A stretch of 64,000 nucleotides of DNA from GCA-2730975 sp937893275 (GCA_963968595.1 CAXAHJ010000006.1:1-64000), one strand, 5' to 3'. Counted from the stretch's first letter, positions 18,603-28,078 are shown. Numbers and translations are program-made. Notes: a model not told the origin generated them from the letters alone.

Positions 18603-19514
18603 ATGCATAGTGGTGAAGGCAAGCAGATAGATTATCAATTACTCTTGGATCAGATTCGTCGAAATCTCCCAACTCTTCCCACGATTGTTAATGAGTTAAC
18701 CACTATTCTTGACAATCCGGACACATCCACATTTGCGGTTGAGGAGATCATGACTTCAGACCAAAGCATGACGATGAAAATCCTTCGCGTTGCAAATACA
18801 GCATTCTATCGCGGATCAAGAGAACGCGTATCTGACGCAAGCGAAGCTATCGGCACCCTTGGTTTTGAGAAGATTCGGAATGTTGTTCTGACCTCATCGG
18901 TGTTTGAAATGTTTTCCGGCCCGTCCGCTGAAAGGAAATTCACCCTCGAAGGGTTATGGAAACACAGCTTAGGTGTAGCCGTTGCTTCCAGTGCCTTGAC
19001 TAAGTACATGGGGCGCTCCGGGCACGACCGTGCATACACTTGCGGACTTGTTCACGACATCGGCAAAGTCGCAAGATACAAGCTTGACGAGGAAGAGTTT
19101 GTGAATGACTGCCAATACGCCCTAGACAAGAAAATGGATTTCTTAAAGGTAGAACTGGCAAACCAAACTCCTCGACACGATTACCTCGGTTATCTTATTT
19201 GTAAGAACTGGGGATTGTCCAGATATGTGGAAGCCGTTGTTCGTTGGCATCACGAGTCCAACCCCGAGCATCGGGCAAATGTTCATTCCGATGAAGTCCA
19301 CGAGGTGATTGATATTGTCTCGCTTGCCAACTGGATAGTACATGTTACTAAGTTTGGCTTTAGCGGACACGAGCAAACGCCCTCACCTTCCGATGCCTTA
19401 TTAGCCCGACTAACTTTAGACCGGTCTCATTTACCTAGGCTCATGGAGTCCGTTCAGCGGGAACTAGATACAACTGAAGATTTCGTGAATGTTCTAGAAA
19501 ACTCTTCCGATTAA
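18603..19514 (+). CDS. HDOD domain protein, copy 1
   Basis: About 303 residues. The frame opens at 18555, but the ATG at 18603 aligns with the start of the next, paralogous gene. HDOD domains act in signalling and regulation and are usually degenerate HD phosphohydrolases. Here HD-type residues persist: an early His in LWKHSLGVAVAS, then HDIGKVARYK and WHHES, so metal binding is possible. The N-terminal part has LPTLPTIVNELT and MTSDQSMTMKILRVANTAFY, the helical start of HDOD proteins. No output or receiver domain is attached. Confidence 0.88.
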   Translation: MHSGEGKQIDYQLLLDQIRRNLPTLPTIVNELTTILDNPDTSTFAVEEIMTSDQSMTMKILRVANTAFYRGSRERVSDASEAIGTLGFEKIRNVVLTSSVFEMFSGPSAERKFTLEGLWKHSLGVAVASSALTKYMGRSGHDRAYTCGLVHDIGKVARYKLDEEEFVNDCQYALDKKMDFLKVELANQTPRHDYLGYLICKNWGLSRYVEAVVRWHHESNPEHRANVHSDEVHEVIDIVSLANWIVHVTKFGFSGHEQTPSPSDALLARLTLDRSHLPRLMESVQRELDTTEDFVNVLENSSD

Positions 19515-19593
19515 GTCTATGCGGCAGGTCGTCGACTAGCGAATTAGCTTCAACATCTGCATTTGTTTCTCTTTTTGAGCAGCCTTTTTTTTC

Positions 19594-20511
19594 ATGAATA
19601 CTGAATTCCATTCCAGAATAGACTACCAGTCATTAATCATTGAAGTGGGTCAAAATCTACCTACTATCCCTACGGTCTTGGAGGAGTTGTCCGCAATGCT
19701 CAAGGATGGCAACTCTTCCACCGAATCAGTTAGGGAAATGATGGTATCTGACCCAACCATGACGATGAAGATCTTACGGGTTGCGAACAATGTATATTAT
19801 CGCGGTGCCCGTTCACGAGTTACTGATATTGAGGAAGCTATTGGCACCCTAGGTTTCGACAAGATACACATGGTGATCCTGACCACCGCGGTTTTCGAAG
19901 CTTTCTCTTTTCCCAGCAAAGACTTAAAGTTCGAACCTGCGGACTTGTGGCAACATAGCTTAGGCACCGCTGTAGCATCCTCAACTATTGCGGAACTTAC
20001 GGGTTTATGCGTGCCTCAACGAGCTTACACGAGCGGATTGATTCACGACATCGGAAAAGTTGCCCGTCTACGTTTAGATTCGGATTCTTTCTGCAGTGAT
20101 GTGGGAGATGCATTATACGACGAAATACCACTCCACCAAGTTGAGGAAAAAAAAGGTTCTCCTCTCCATGATCGTTTGGGTCATCTGGTATGCAAAAAAT
20201 GGGGATTAAACCAAGACGTCGAATCAGTTGTCCATTGGCATCATGAACCTGAAATCGAAAAACGTATCGAGATTGGCACCGATGACCTGCACCGCCTCAT
20301 AGACGTCGTATCACTGGGCAACTGGACTGCTCACGCTATGCATTTTGGTTTCAGCGGTCATCGCTCCCACGGTAAAGCGCCGAAACAACTTATTGGCCGA
20401 ATGGGGCTTAAGGAAGATGATTTGTCTGACATCAAGACAAGAACTCGGGAATCATTTAAGGAATTCCGAGCCTTCCTTTCGGTACTCAAGAGAATATCGA
20501 ACACCACTTAG
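19594..20511 (+). CDS. HDOD domain protein, copy 2
   Basis: A 305-residue paralogue of the preceding gene, similar along its whole length: LPTIPTVLEELS, MTMKILRVANNVYYRG, EEAIGTLGFDKI, LWQHSLGTAVASS, HDIGKVARLR, WHHEPE. It is a clear tandem duplication that has since diverged. The HD residues are retained as in copy 1, and the start is unambiguous. The pair may sense different signals or form a hetero-oligomer; this is inference. Confidence 0.88.
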   Translation: MNTEFHSRIDYQSLIIEVGQNLPTIPTVLEELSAMLKDGNSSTESVREMMVSDPTMTMKILRVANNVYYRGARSRVTDIEEAIGTLGFDKIHMVILTTAVFEAFSFPSKDLKFEPADLWQHSLGTAVASSTIAELTGLCVPQRAYTSGLIHDIGKVARLRLDSDSFCSDVGDALYDEIPLHQVEEKKGSPLHDRLGHLVCKKWGLNQDVESVVHWHHEPEIEKRIEIGTDDLHRLIDVVSLGNWTAHAMHFGFSGHRSHGKAPKQLIGRMGLKEDDLSDIKTRTRESFKEFRAFLSVLKRISNTT

Positions 20512-20614
20512 TACCCTGCAACAATAGCCTTGCCAATTTGAGGCTTCCCGGCTTTTTTGGCTAACCTTTTTTTGACGTTTTTATTTAGTTTAACAAAATT
20601 CATCTAATTATTCT

Positions 20615-21637
20615 ATGGCTACTAAAATAGGTATAAACGGTTTCGGCCGCATCGGTCGTCTTGTCTTTCGCGCTCTAGTAGACCAAGGTCTGCTTGGAAA
20701 CGAGTTCGAGGTTGTTGCGATAAACGATCTAGTTCCTTCCGACAACCTTGCCTACTTGCTAAAGTATGACTCTACTCAGGGCCGATTCAACGGAACCGTG
20801 GAAGCGCCGACCGGCGATTCCCTCGTTGTAAACGGACATACGATAAAATGCCTCGCAGTTCGCGAAGGTCCATCCGCGTTGCCATGGGGCGAGTTGGGAG
20901 TCGACGTTGTAATTGAGTCAACCGGACTTTTCGTCGAGAAGAGCAAAGCCGAGGGTCATATTGAGGCAGGAGCGAAAAAGGTTATTATTTCCGCTCCCGC
21001 CAAAGGTGATGTCCGAACCGTTGTATTAGGAGTGAACGATGGAGATCTGACTGCAGACGATCATGTTGTTTCCAACGCATCCTGCACCACCAACTGCCTT
21101 GCCCCAATTGTAAAGGTTGTGCTTGAGAACTTTGGGATCGTTGAGGGACTCATGACCACAGTACACAGTTACACAGCAACTCAGAAACCTGTTGACGGCC
21201 CATCTGCCAAGGACTGGAAAGGCGGTCGAGGAGCAGCGATCAACATCATTCCCTCGACTACTGGCGCCGCCAAGGCCGTTGGCCTTGTATTGCCTGCCGT
21301 GCAAGGGAAGCTCAGCGGCATGGCTTTCCGCGTACCGACACCAACTGTTTCCGCCGTTGACTTGACCGTCAAAACGGAGAAATCCACTACCTACGAAGAA
21401 ATTTGCTCCAAAATGAAGGAAGCGTCCGAGGGTTCACTCAAAGGCATATTGGAATACACGGCGGATGAAGTCGTTTCCGCCGACTTCATTCACTGCCCCG
21501 CTTCTTCAATTTTCGATGCCGGTTCTGGCATGGGACTTAACGATACCTTTTTCAAACTGGTTTCTTGGTATGACAATGAGTGGGGTTACAGCAATCGTTG
21601 TGTTGACCTGCTCAAGCAAGTTTCAGCCTTTCTCTGA
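20615..21637 (+). CDS. gap: Glyceraldehyde-3-phosphate dehydrogenase, type I
   Basis: A 340-residue glycolytic enzyme oxidising glyceraldehyde-3-phosphate to 1,3-bisphosphoglycerate. It has the NAD-binding start IGINGFGRIGRLVFRA, the catalytic SNASCTTNCLAP, TVHSYTATQ and the C-terminal WYDNEWGYSNR. It leads a gap-pgk-tpiA cluster. The 100 bases upstream are T-rich (three T6-T7 runs) with no clear promoter boxes by eye. Confidence 0.98.
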   Translation: MATKIGINGFGRIGRLVFRALVDQGLLGNEFEVVAINDLVPSDNLAYLLKYDSTQGRFNGTVEAPTGDSLVVNGHTIKCLAVREGPSALPWGELGVDVVIESTGLFVEKSKAEGHIEAGAKKVIISAPAKGDVRTVVLGVNDGDLTADDHVVSNASCTTNCLAPIVKVVLENFGIVEGLMTTVHSYTATQKPVDGPSAKDWKGGRGAAINIIPSTTGAAKAVGLVLPAVQGKLSGMAFRVPTPTVSAVDLTVKTEKSTTYEEICSKMKEASEGSLKGILEYTADEVVSADFIHCPASSIFDAGSGMGLNDTFFKLVSWYDNEWGYSNRCVDLLKQVSAFL

Positions 21638-21719
21638 TTTCATTTGATAATTTGTCAAGAGGCGCGGCAGTCCAAAAGGCGTCGCGTCTTTTCGCATTTT
21701 GACTTAAAGCAAAGATTCA

Positions 21720-22919
21720 ATGCAGAAGGTAAAGACAATCGACGATGTAGAATGGAATGGGAAAAGAGTTTTTGTTCGCGTGGACTTCAACGTACCCTTG
21801 GACAGTAACGGCAACGTCACTGACGACTCCCGTATCTCGGCCGCCGTGCCAACCATTCGCAAACTCTCCGAAGATGGTGCCAAAGTCATTCTCGCAAGTC
21901 ATCTGGGCAGACCGAAAGGTGAACGCGTTTCCGAATTGAGTCTCGCCCCCGTGGCTCCAATCCTCGCAGCAAAACTGGGATTACCTGTTTTGTTTCTGGA
22001 TGATTGCATAGGGCAATCTGTTGAGACGGCGGTAAACAGCCTGGAAAATGGGCAAGTGGCTCTATTGGAAAACCTTCGTTATCATTCGGGAGAAACTCAG
22101 AACGAACCCGAGTTCGCAGCCAAGCTCTCCCAGTTGGCTGACTGCTATGTGAACGATGCCTTTGGAACTGCTCACCGAGCGCACGCCTCGACTGTGGGGG
22201 TGGCCAAGTTGCTCCCGACAAAGGTGTCTGGTTACCTCATCGAAAAGGAGCTGGAATTTCTTGGTGAAAAAACAGCCCATGCCAACCGCCCTTTTGTAGT
22301 TATTCTAGGCGGCGCCAAGGTAAGCGACAAAATCAGTGTCATCGACAATCTCCTTGATAAAGCAGACGTATTGATAATCGGCGGAGCCATGGCGTATACG
22401 TTTGCCTTGGCCAATGGTAAGACCGTGGGGGACAGCCTAAGTGAACCCGATAAGATCGAGATAGCCAAGGCCGCCTTAGAGAAAGCGGCTGCCAAAGGCG
22501 TTAAGTTTCTTCTTCCCATTGATACATTGATTACCGACTCGCTCGATTTCAAAGAGAAGACACTGGGCGAAACCCAAGTTGTCGAAGGTGATATCCCGGA
22601 CGGTTGGGAAGGAGTCGACATAGGTCCCCTGACCACAGAGCAATACGCCGAAGAAGTCTCTCAAGCAGGCACTGTCCTGTGGAACGGCCCCATGGGAGTA
22701 TTCGAAATCGAAGATTCTTCCAAGGGCACTTTCGCCGTGGCCAAGGCCGTTTCCGAAAGTGACGCTATTTCAATTATTGGCGGTGGCGATTCCGTTACCG
22801 CCATCAACAACAGCGGGTACGCCGATCAAGTCTCATTCATGAGTACTGGCGGTGGGGCATCACTAGAATTCCTTGAAGGCCGAGATCTCCCCGGAGTTTT
22901 GGCCCTCGACCTCAAATGA
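21720..22919 (+). CDS. pgk: Phosphoglycerate kinase
   Basis: A 399-residue enzyme that makes ATP from 1,3-bisphosphoglycerate. Motifs are RVFVRVDFNVPLD-like (KRVFVRVDFNVPL), SHLGRPKG, LLENLRYHSGE, the nucleotide-loop region VILGGAKVSDKI, LWNGPMGVFE and the C-terminal GGGDSVTAI with STGGGASLEFLEG. Length is typical of bacterial Pgk. The 82-base spacer from gap contains an imperfect GC-rich hairpin near 21657-21690 followed by TTTT, perhaps an attenuator or RNA-processing site. Confidence 0.98.
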   Translation: MQKVKTIDDVEWNGKRVFVRVDFNVPLDSNGNVTDDSRISAAVPTIRKLSEDGAKVILASHLGRPKGERVSELSLAPVAPILAAKLGLPVLFLDDCIGQSVETAVNSLENGQVALLENLRYHSGETQNEPEFAAKLSQLADCYVNDAFGTAHRAHASTVGVAKLLPTKVSGYLIEKELEFLGEKTAHANRPFVVILGGAKVSDKISVIDNLLDKADVLIIGGAMAYTFALANGKTVGDSLSEPDKIEIAKAALEKAAAKGVKFLLPIDTLITDSLDFKEKTLGETQVVEGDIPDGWEGVDIGPLTTEQYAEEVSQAGTVLWNGPMGVFEIEDSSKGTFAVAKAVSESDAISIIGGGDSVTAINNSGYADQVSFMSTGGGASLEFLEGRDLPGVLALDLK

Positions 22920-22959
22920 ATCAAGTTTAGTAAGAATCGTCCCAACATCTTAAATCAAA

Positions 22960-23730
22960 ATGTCTAGAAAGTATCTTATCGCCGGAAACTGGAAAATGAA
23001 CAAGACGGCTTCCGAATCCGTCGCACTCGTCCAGCAAGTACACACTGGCGTTGGTTCTCAAAGCACTGTGCAAGTCGCCGTTTGTCCACCCTTCACCTCA
23101 ATGGGGAAGATCTCGGAAGAGCTAGATGGATCCCAGATTGCTCTGGGAGCTCAGAATATGCATCAGGAAGCATCCGGCGCATATACAGGTGAGGTTTCTG
23201 CCGAAATGCTTAGAGACCTTTACGTGACCTACGTCATTTTAGGCCATAGCGAACGTCGTCAGTATTTCGGTGAAACAAACAAATCGGTAAACAAGAAGAT
23301 CCTGTCGACTGTTGCGGGGAACTTAAAACCCATCTACTGCATAGGGGAAACACTTGACCAACGAGAGAGAAACGAAACTTTAGAAGTTGTCCGAACCCAA
23401 ATTCGGGAAGGTCTGGAAAATTTCTCTGATTCGGAAGTGGAAAATCTAGTGATTGCCTACGAACCAGTTTGGGCGATTGGTACTGGCAAGACCGCCACTG
23501 ACGAAATGGCACAAGATGTTCATTCTTTTATCCGCAAAACCCTCGCTGAGCTTTTTGGCGAAAACGCAGCGGAAACTATCCGCATCCTTTACGGTGGTTC
23601 CATGAACGCTGAAAACGCATCCGGCTTGCTAGCTCAGCCTGATGTGGACGGAGGGCTGATTGGGGGAGCTTCTCTTACACCCAAGTCCTTTTGCGAAATC
23701 GTACAAGCTGCTCTAGATTTGGAAGCATAG
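22960..23730 (+). CDS. tpiA: Triosephosphate isomerase
   Basis: A 256-residue TIM barrel interconverting dihydroxyacetone phosphate and glyceraldehyde-3-phosphate. It has the start IAGNWKMNKT with the catalytic Lys, the catalytic His in VILGHSERRQYF, the catalytic Glu in VIAYEPVWAIGTGKTAT and the phosphate loops YGGSM and GLIGGASL. Third gene of the glycolytic cluster. Confidence 0.98.
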   Translation: MSRKYLIAGNWKMNKTASESVALVQQVHTGVGSQSTVQVAVCPPFTSMGKISEELDGSQIALGAQNMHQEASGAYTGEVSAEMLRDLYVTYVILGHSERRQYFGETNKSVNKKILSTVAGNLKPIYCIGETLDQRERNETLEVVRTQIREGLENFSDSEVENLVIAYEPVWAIGTGKTATDEMAQDVHSFIRKTLAELFGENAAETIRILYGGSMNAENASGLLAQPDVDGGLIGGASLTPKSFCEIVQAALDLEA

Positions 23731-23742
23731 CCGTACAACTGC

Positions 23743-23761
23743 CGTGAGAATAATGCTCACG
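23743..23761 (+). terminator. Hairpin after tpiA (weak terminator candidate)
   Basis: A perfect 6-bp stem, CGTGAG/CTCACG with a 7-base loop, 12 bases past the tpiA stop. There is no T tract after it, so it is more likely an RNA-stability hairpin than a classical terminator. Confidence 0.3.
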
Positions 23762-23794
23762 CCCTGAACACAACATAATTCTCTTGGCCGCGAC

Positions 23795-24598
23795 ATGCTC
23801 TATTGCCTCAACACAAGTACAATCAAGCCGCAGTCGTTGATCGACAAAATCAGGCTCGCGGGCGAAGCAGGATACGATGGCATAGAGCTCTGGTTAAACG
23901 ATGTTTTTGAACATGTAGCCCGCGGAGGAGAGGTTTCCGATGTGGAGAAAGCTCTCTCGGATCACGGTCTAATCGTTCCTTCCGTTATTGCAATGCGGCA
24001 ATGGGGGGACTTCCGGGGATGGGAACATCAACTAGTTTTGGACGAAGCAAGGCGAAGATTTGCACTTGGGGCTAGACTGGGCGCTCCTTTTATTGTGGCG
24101 ACTCCGCCAATGGAGTCGACCGAGACTGAACACCTCCCGGAACGATATCGCGAATTGCTGGAACTCGGTCGAGAAGAAGGCATTAGACCAACATTCGAGT
24201 ACATCAGTTTTTTTAAGTCGGTACACTCTCTCAGCAAGGCCTGGGAAATAGTGCAACAAGCAGATGATCGTGACGCGACGCTTATTCTCGATGCCTTCCA
24301 CAACTGGAACAGCGGGTCCACCCTCGATGATTTAAGAGCGATCCCCGTGGACCGGATCAGTCATTATCACTTGGACGATGCTCATCCCGATAAACCCGCA
24401 AAAGCCCAAACCGATCCTGACCGGGTGATGGTTGGCGAAGGTCAAATTGACCTTGCAGCCGAAATTGCCGTACTTCGTGAAATGGGTTATGATCACACAG
24501 TTAGTCTCGAACTCTTTAATGCGGAGCTCTGGTCCGCAGATCCCCTAGCGGTAATAACAACCGGCCTGGAGCGTATGAAGGCTCTCTTCGAAGACTAA
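23795..24598 (+). CDS. Sugar phosphate isomerase/epimerase (xylose isomerase-like TIM barrel)
   Basis: A 267-residue AP-endonuclease-2/xylose isomerase-like barrel protein. The pattern fits: AGYDGIELWLNDV (strand beta-2 Glu), PFIVATPP, PTFEYISFF (metal Glu), LILDAFHNWNSG (Asp and His metal ligands), HYHLDDAHPDKP and VSLELFN near the end. Such enzymes epimerise keto sugars or act on inositol derivatives. The substrate cannot be told from sequence. It lies 64 bases past tpiA and may be co-transcribed with it. Confidence 0.8.
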   Translation: MLYCLNTSTIKPQSLIDKIRLAGEAGYDGIELWLNDVFEHVARGGEVSDVEKALSDHGLIVPSVIAMRQWGDFRGWEHQLVLDEARRRFALGARLGAPFIVATPPMESTETEHLPERYRELLELGREEGIRPTFEYISFFKSVHSLSKAWEIVQQADDRDATLILDAFHNWNSGSTLDDLRAIPVDRISHYHLDDAHPDKPAKAQTDPDRVMVGEGQIDLAAEIAVLREMGYDHTVSLELFNAELWSADPLAVITTGLERMKALFED

Positions 24599-24620
24599 TC
24601 TGTCTTTTTGGGATCCCGAC

Positions 24621-25583
24621 CTAGTTGGCGCAATCGAGTAATTTTGCAGCTAACCCAAAGCGAAGATTTCTGAAAGAGTGGTTAACTTCGGAGACGTTGG
24701 CATATTCAAGTAGGATTGAAATAACGAGCAGGGCGGTTGGCATAATGTCGGCTCGCTCTATGGGGAGTGGAGGAAATCGCTTAACGCGCTGATCAATAGT
24801 CAACGATGCGGATTCCGTTAAAAAGCCTGCCAAGTCAGAAGAAGAGAGAATTCCGCATTCATCAAAAGAGATATTTTTAGCTTCGGAAAAAACCGCTCGA
24901 GCTGTTGCGAATACCCCCCCGGTCGCGACCATGAAAGATGGAGAAGGAGGAAATGAAAAACCACTGGAAGAAAGAGTTTGATGAACATGAGCGGCAATCA
25001 CATCCATCTCCGACTGAAGAGAAGGCGCACGCGCATTGCTCACGAATCGTGTGGCAAGACGTACAGCACCCAGTGGAAGACTGATCGTGGCTCGAACGAT
25101 TCGATTCTCGACGCGGATGAGCTCCAAACTTCCTCCCCCAAGATCACAAACAAGATAGTTCGACTGACTGGACAACGAACTGTCTGTGGCAACTCCCAAG
25201 GCAATGCCGACCGCTTCTTCGTCGCCTGAAATAATATCCAATTCATAACCTGTAACCTCGCGGACTCTTTCTGCAAAAAGCTTACCGTTAACAGAGTCAC
25301 GTACGAGACCTGTTGCCACGATGCGTATGTGAGCAGGTTCGCATGGGAGCGATTCTTGAATTAGTCTCTCTATTGCTTCTAGTCCCGCATGCATGCCGTC
25401 CACAGTCAGCAAAAGCCCGCCGGCCGAATGTTGGCTCTCAATACGAGTAGCATCACTCTTTTCGTGCAGAACTTTCAAATCGCCCCGCGAGGACAACTCA
25501 GCTACGAGCAACTTTATTGTGTTGCTCCCTACGTCTACAACAGCAACGGACTTTCCTGATTCGACCGACCTTTCTCGCGTCAT
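24621..25583 (-). CDS. Ppx/GppA family phosphatase
   Basis: A 320-residue ASKHA-fold phosphatase of the exopolyphosphatase / guanosine pentaphosphate phosphatase family. Motifs are VVDVGSNTIKLLVAEL at the start, ATGLVRDSVNG, IISGDEEAVGIALGV with the catalytic Glu region, and LVCDLGGGSLELI. It lacks the extra C-terminal HD-like domain of E. coli Ppx, as in short family members. It acts on polyphosphate or (p)ppGpp; which one is unclear. Convergent with the preceding isomerase gene. Confidence 0.88.
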   Translation of the reverse strand: MTRERSVESGKSVAVVDVGSNTIKLLVAELSSRGDLKVLHEKSDATRIESQHSAGGLLLTVDGMHAGLEAIERLIQESLPCEPAHIRIVATGLVRDSVNGKLFAERVREVTGYELDIISGDEEAVGIALGVATDSSLSSQSNYLVCDLGGGSLELIRVENRIVRATISLPLGAVRLATRFVSNARAPSLQSEMDVIAAHVHQTLSSSGFSFPPSPSFMVATGGVFATARAVFSEAKNISFDECGILSSSDLAGFLTESASLTIDQRVKRFPPLPIERADIMPTALLVISILLEYANVSEVNHSFRNLRFGLAAKLLDCAN

Positions 25584-25624
25584 CTGGTCATAGGAGAGAC
25601 CATATGCCGACTATAGTCAGTCGG

Positions 25625-26335
25625 CTAAAGGACATAACCTTCGGGTCCTACCACCAATACAAATTCGCCTTTGCCGCTCTTCTCGGCAAAAGAAGTCTTC
25701 AGGTCTGAGATTTTTCCTATATTAAAAGTCTCATGGATTTTCGTGATTTCTCGGGCAATGCACAGGTTTCGGTCAGGTCCCAAAACCTTTTCCATATCAG
25801 CCAATGCTTTTTCCACTCGATACTTGGATTCGTAAATGATTAGAGATCCGGGGAAATCTTTCCACTGCTCAAGAGCCTTGCAACGTCCGGCACTTTTGTT
25901 GGGAAGGAAACCAAGGTAAAGGAACTTGTCGGTCGGTAACCCGGATACTGCGAGGGCAGTTATCGCCGCATTCGGACCGGGAACGGGAACGACGGGTAAC
26001 TTGCGGCGGCGGCATTCCCTCACCAAACGAAAACCAGGATCTGAAATTGCCGGAAAACCTGCATCGGACACGAGTCCTATCTTTTCACCACGCTCGATCC
26101 GATCCGCTAACTCGGGAGCTTTCCGACGTTCGTTTTCCTCCCTGTAGGAAGTGGTCGGAACTTTGGCTCCAATATGAGCGAGCAGTTTCGCAGTTACGCG
26201 AGTGTCCTCGCACGCGATCAAGTCGCATGCTTCCAAAGTTTCTTTAGCTCGGAGTGAAAGATCAGCAAGGTTGCCAATGGGAGTAGCAATCAGATAAAGC
26301 AAGCCAGCACTTGAACTCTCGTCCCCTTTATTCAC
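25625..26335 (-). CDS. rsmI: 16S rRNA (cytidine(1402)-2'-O)-methyltransferase
   Basis: A 236-residue SAM-dependent methyltransferase that methylates the 2'-OH of C1402 in 16S rRNA. Family motifs seen are LYLIATPIGNLADLSLRA, CEDTRVTAKLLAHIG, GLVSDAGFPAISDPG, VPVPGPNAAITALA and FLYLGFLP. It is at the short end of the family (about 230-290), as forms without the C-terminal extension are. It is followed 41 bases later by the Ppx/GppA gene. Confidence 0.93.
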   Translation of the reverse strand: MNKGDESSSAGLLYLIATPIGNLADLSLRAKETLEACDLIACEDTRVTAKLLAHIGAKVPTTSYREENERRKAPELADRIERGEKIGLVSDAGFPAISDPGFRLVRECRRRKLPVVPVPGPNAAITALAVSGLPTDKFLYLGFLPNKSAGRCKALEQWKDFPGSLIIYESKYRVEKALADMEKVLGPDRNLCIAREITKIHETFNIGKISDLKTSFAEKSGKGEFVLVVGPEGYVL

Positions 26336-26359
26336 AAGGGAGAATGTGCAATTATTGAC

Positions 26360-26524
26360 TTAGCGACGGAATCCGCCTTTGTCGAAACCACCAGGAAGAC
26401 TGTACTCCCAATTGGCGGGTCGCCCCTGAGGCATTCGAGAATCGTCCGGAGTAGCCGTAAAGCAACCAGCAGTGGCAAGAATTATACCTGACAGAACAAA
26501 TAAAGCCGTGAGTTTTTTTCTCAT
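26360..26524 (-). CDS. Small lipoprotein
   Basis: A 54-residue protein from the ATG at 26524; a longer frame to 26623 runs into the upstream gene. It has a basic start MRKKL, a hydrophobic stretch and a lipobox ATAGC, then about 35 polar residues rich in Pro, Gly and Arg. It is the kind of short lipoprotein often left unannotated. It lies between a coiled-coil membrane protein and rsmI on the same strand. Function unknown. Confidence 0.6.
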   Translation of the reverse strand: MRKKLTALFVLSGIILATAGCFTATPDDSRMPQGRPANWEYSLPGGFDKGGFRR

Positions 26525-26552
26525 TGTCTGAATGATTGCCAGCAAGAAAATC

Positions 26553-27932
26553 TTATAAGGTTTTGCCGGAATGCGGGACAACCTGTATGATGTCGCCGGG
26601 ACGGAGGCGCGAAGGATTTCCAAAACGTGGAAGTATATATGACAGCGAATAATTCGTTGCCGAGCTTTGAACTTTTATTCGAGCGGCAGCTTCCTGCGCC
26701 TTGTAGATCGTCCAAATACCTCCTCGGGAAATTCCTTTTTCCGATCCAACCGGAAGCATAAGCATTCCAGAACCCTTATCAATACGCGCTATGCTGGTAG
26801 CAAGACCGTACTTGCTGACTTCCTCGAGCGTCGTGACCGAACCCGTTGGACCTGGAGGAGGGGGCGGGGAATTGGCGTCTTCTCCTATTCCGGCAAAGAC
26901 ATTATCGGTTTTGTTTGCATCACCGGCGACGTTTGCACCTGTCTGTTGTTTCATCATGTAGTCGATACCAGTCTGGTATCCGCGTTTTTCGGCAAGCTGG
27001 ACTTCACGTGTAAGATCATTAATTTTTGCTCCGTGCTGAGCCTTCAGTTCATCAATCTGGGCAAGTCGTTGCTGATCCAAATCCTGCTTTTCCTTTTCCA
27101 GTTGAGCGGTCAGATTTGTCAACCCCTTTACTTCGGTTTCAAATGCCTCTTTTTCTTGTTGGCGCTCGTCCTTCTCATTGGCGAGATCGGCTTGTGAACT
27201 TTGAAATTTAAGTTCGAAATCTCTTGAGGAAGCTTCCCACTTTTCTTTCTCTTCCTTCATGTTGTCATATAACCGTTGGGATTCGCGAAGCGCACGATCG
27301 CGGTCTGCGGTCATTTGACGTGAACTGTAAAGTTCGGAAAGGGTATCCTTTCGGGCTTTGTAGAACTTCCCAAGCAAAGTGCGAAGCCTGTTGTGGTGGG
27401 AGACGCCGGGAATGAAGTTCCCGTTCTCATCTGTTTGATTCTCTTTGTACAAATCGATATCGGCGAAATTGTTCTTAAGGTTACCGATGGACTCGGGTTC
27501 GGCTTTCAAAATAGGGCTTTTCTTTGGATTGGCGACATCCCAAGACTTGGCCTCGCTATTCCAGATGAAGGACCCTTGCCCAAACTCTCTGGTCACTGCA
27601 TCGAGATTCGAGGTGTAATCCTTTTGTTTCAATACGAGATCCTCGGCAGCCTTCAGTTCATTAGCTGCCTCCGTCAATGGATTGGGATCGTTTACGCTGG
27701 AAACCGGTTCGTTTGCGTCGAACACATCCATAAACGCTTGTTTCTTGTCTTTAACGTTTTTCCACTGGGTTTCCTTACTAGACTGCAAGACCTCATAACC
27801 ATTTTTTACTTGTTCCTCCAGAAAAGCTTCGTCTTGAGCTATGTAGCTTTCGTGCTCAAGCCATAGAAAAAGGGCGAGACCCACGAGTCCGAATAAACTA
27901 AATAGACGTAATAGAACAGCGACAGCATTCAT
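26553..27932 (-). CDS. Membrane-anchored coiled-coil protein with C-terminal beta domain
   Basis: About 459 residues from the ATG at 27932; a TTG two codons earlier is also possible. One N-terminal membrane helix (LFSLFGLVGLALFLWL) is followed by a polar region and a long coiled coil at about residues 200-320 (KEKWEASSRDFELKFQSSQ, LEKEKQDLDQQRLAQIDELK). A Pro-rich linker (SPPPPPGPTG) and an 85-residue beta-rich domain (LPVGSEKGISRGGIWTIYK, LRPGDIIQVV) follow. The order of helix, coiled coil and small beta barrel recalls MreC-type envelope proteins, but homology is not shown. Most likely periplasmic and structural. Function unknown. Confidence 0.7.
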   Translation of the reverse strand: MNAVAVLLRLFSLFGLVGLALFLWLEHESYIAQDEAFLEEQVKNGYEVLQSSKETQWKNVKDKKQAFMDVFDANEPVSSVNDPNPLTEAANELKAAEDLVLKQKDYTSNLDAVTREFGQGSFIWNSEAKSWDVANPKKSPILKAEPESIGNLKNNFADIDLYKENQTDENGNFIPGVSHHNRLRTLLGKFYKARKDTLSELYSSRQMTADRDRALRESQRLYDNMKEEKEKWEASSRDFELKFQSSQADLANEKDERQQEKEAFETEVKGLTNLTAQLEKEKQDLDQQRLAQIDELKAQHGAKINDLTREVQLAEKRGYQTGIDYMMKQQTGANVAGDANKTDNVFAGIGEDANSPPPPPGPTGSVTTLEEVSKYGLATSIARIDKGSGMLMLPVGSEKGISRGGIWTIYKAQEAAARIKVQSSATNYSLSYILPRFGNPSRLRPGDIIQVVPHSGKTL

Positions 27933-28078
27933 AGGCAAATAGGCTTGTTACCCATAACCTAGAGTCCCAATAGGGCTAATTGCAAACTCATTCTATTTCT
28001 TGAGAGAATCGGCCGACTATACTTTAGTACATTTGTCCATCCTTAGTTGAACGAATCAGCGAGAAAGCTCTCGTTAGT

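Noticed and set aside
21657..21690. Terminator between gap and pgk
   Set aside because: The stem has several mismatches and the T run is short, so it is only noted in the pgk entry.
26667..27197. A 176-codon plus-strand frame antisense to the coiled-coil gene
   Set aside because: It has low-complexity Leu/Phe-rich translation from the reverse of Glu/Lys/Gln-rich codons; the minus-strand gene explains the region.
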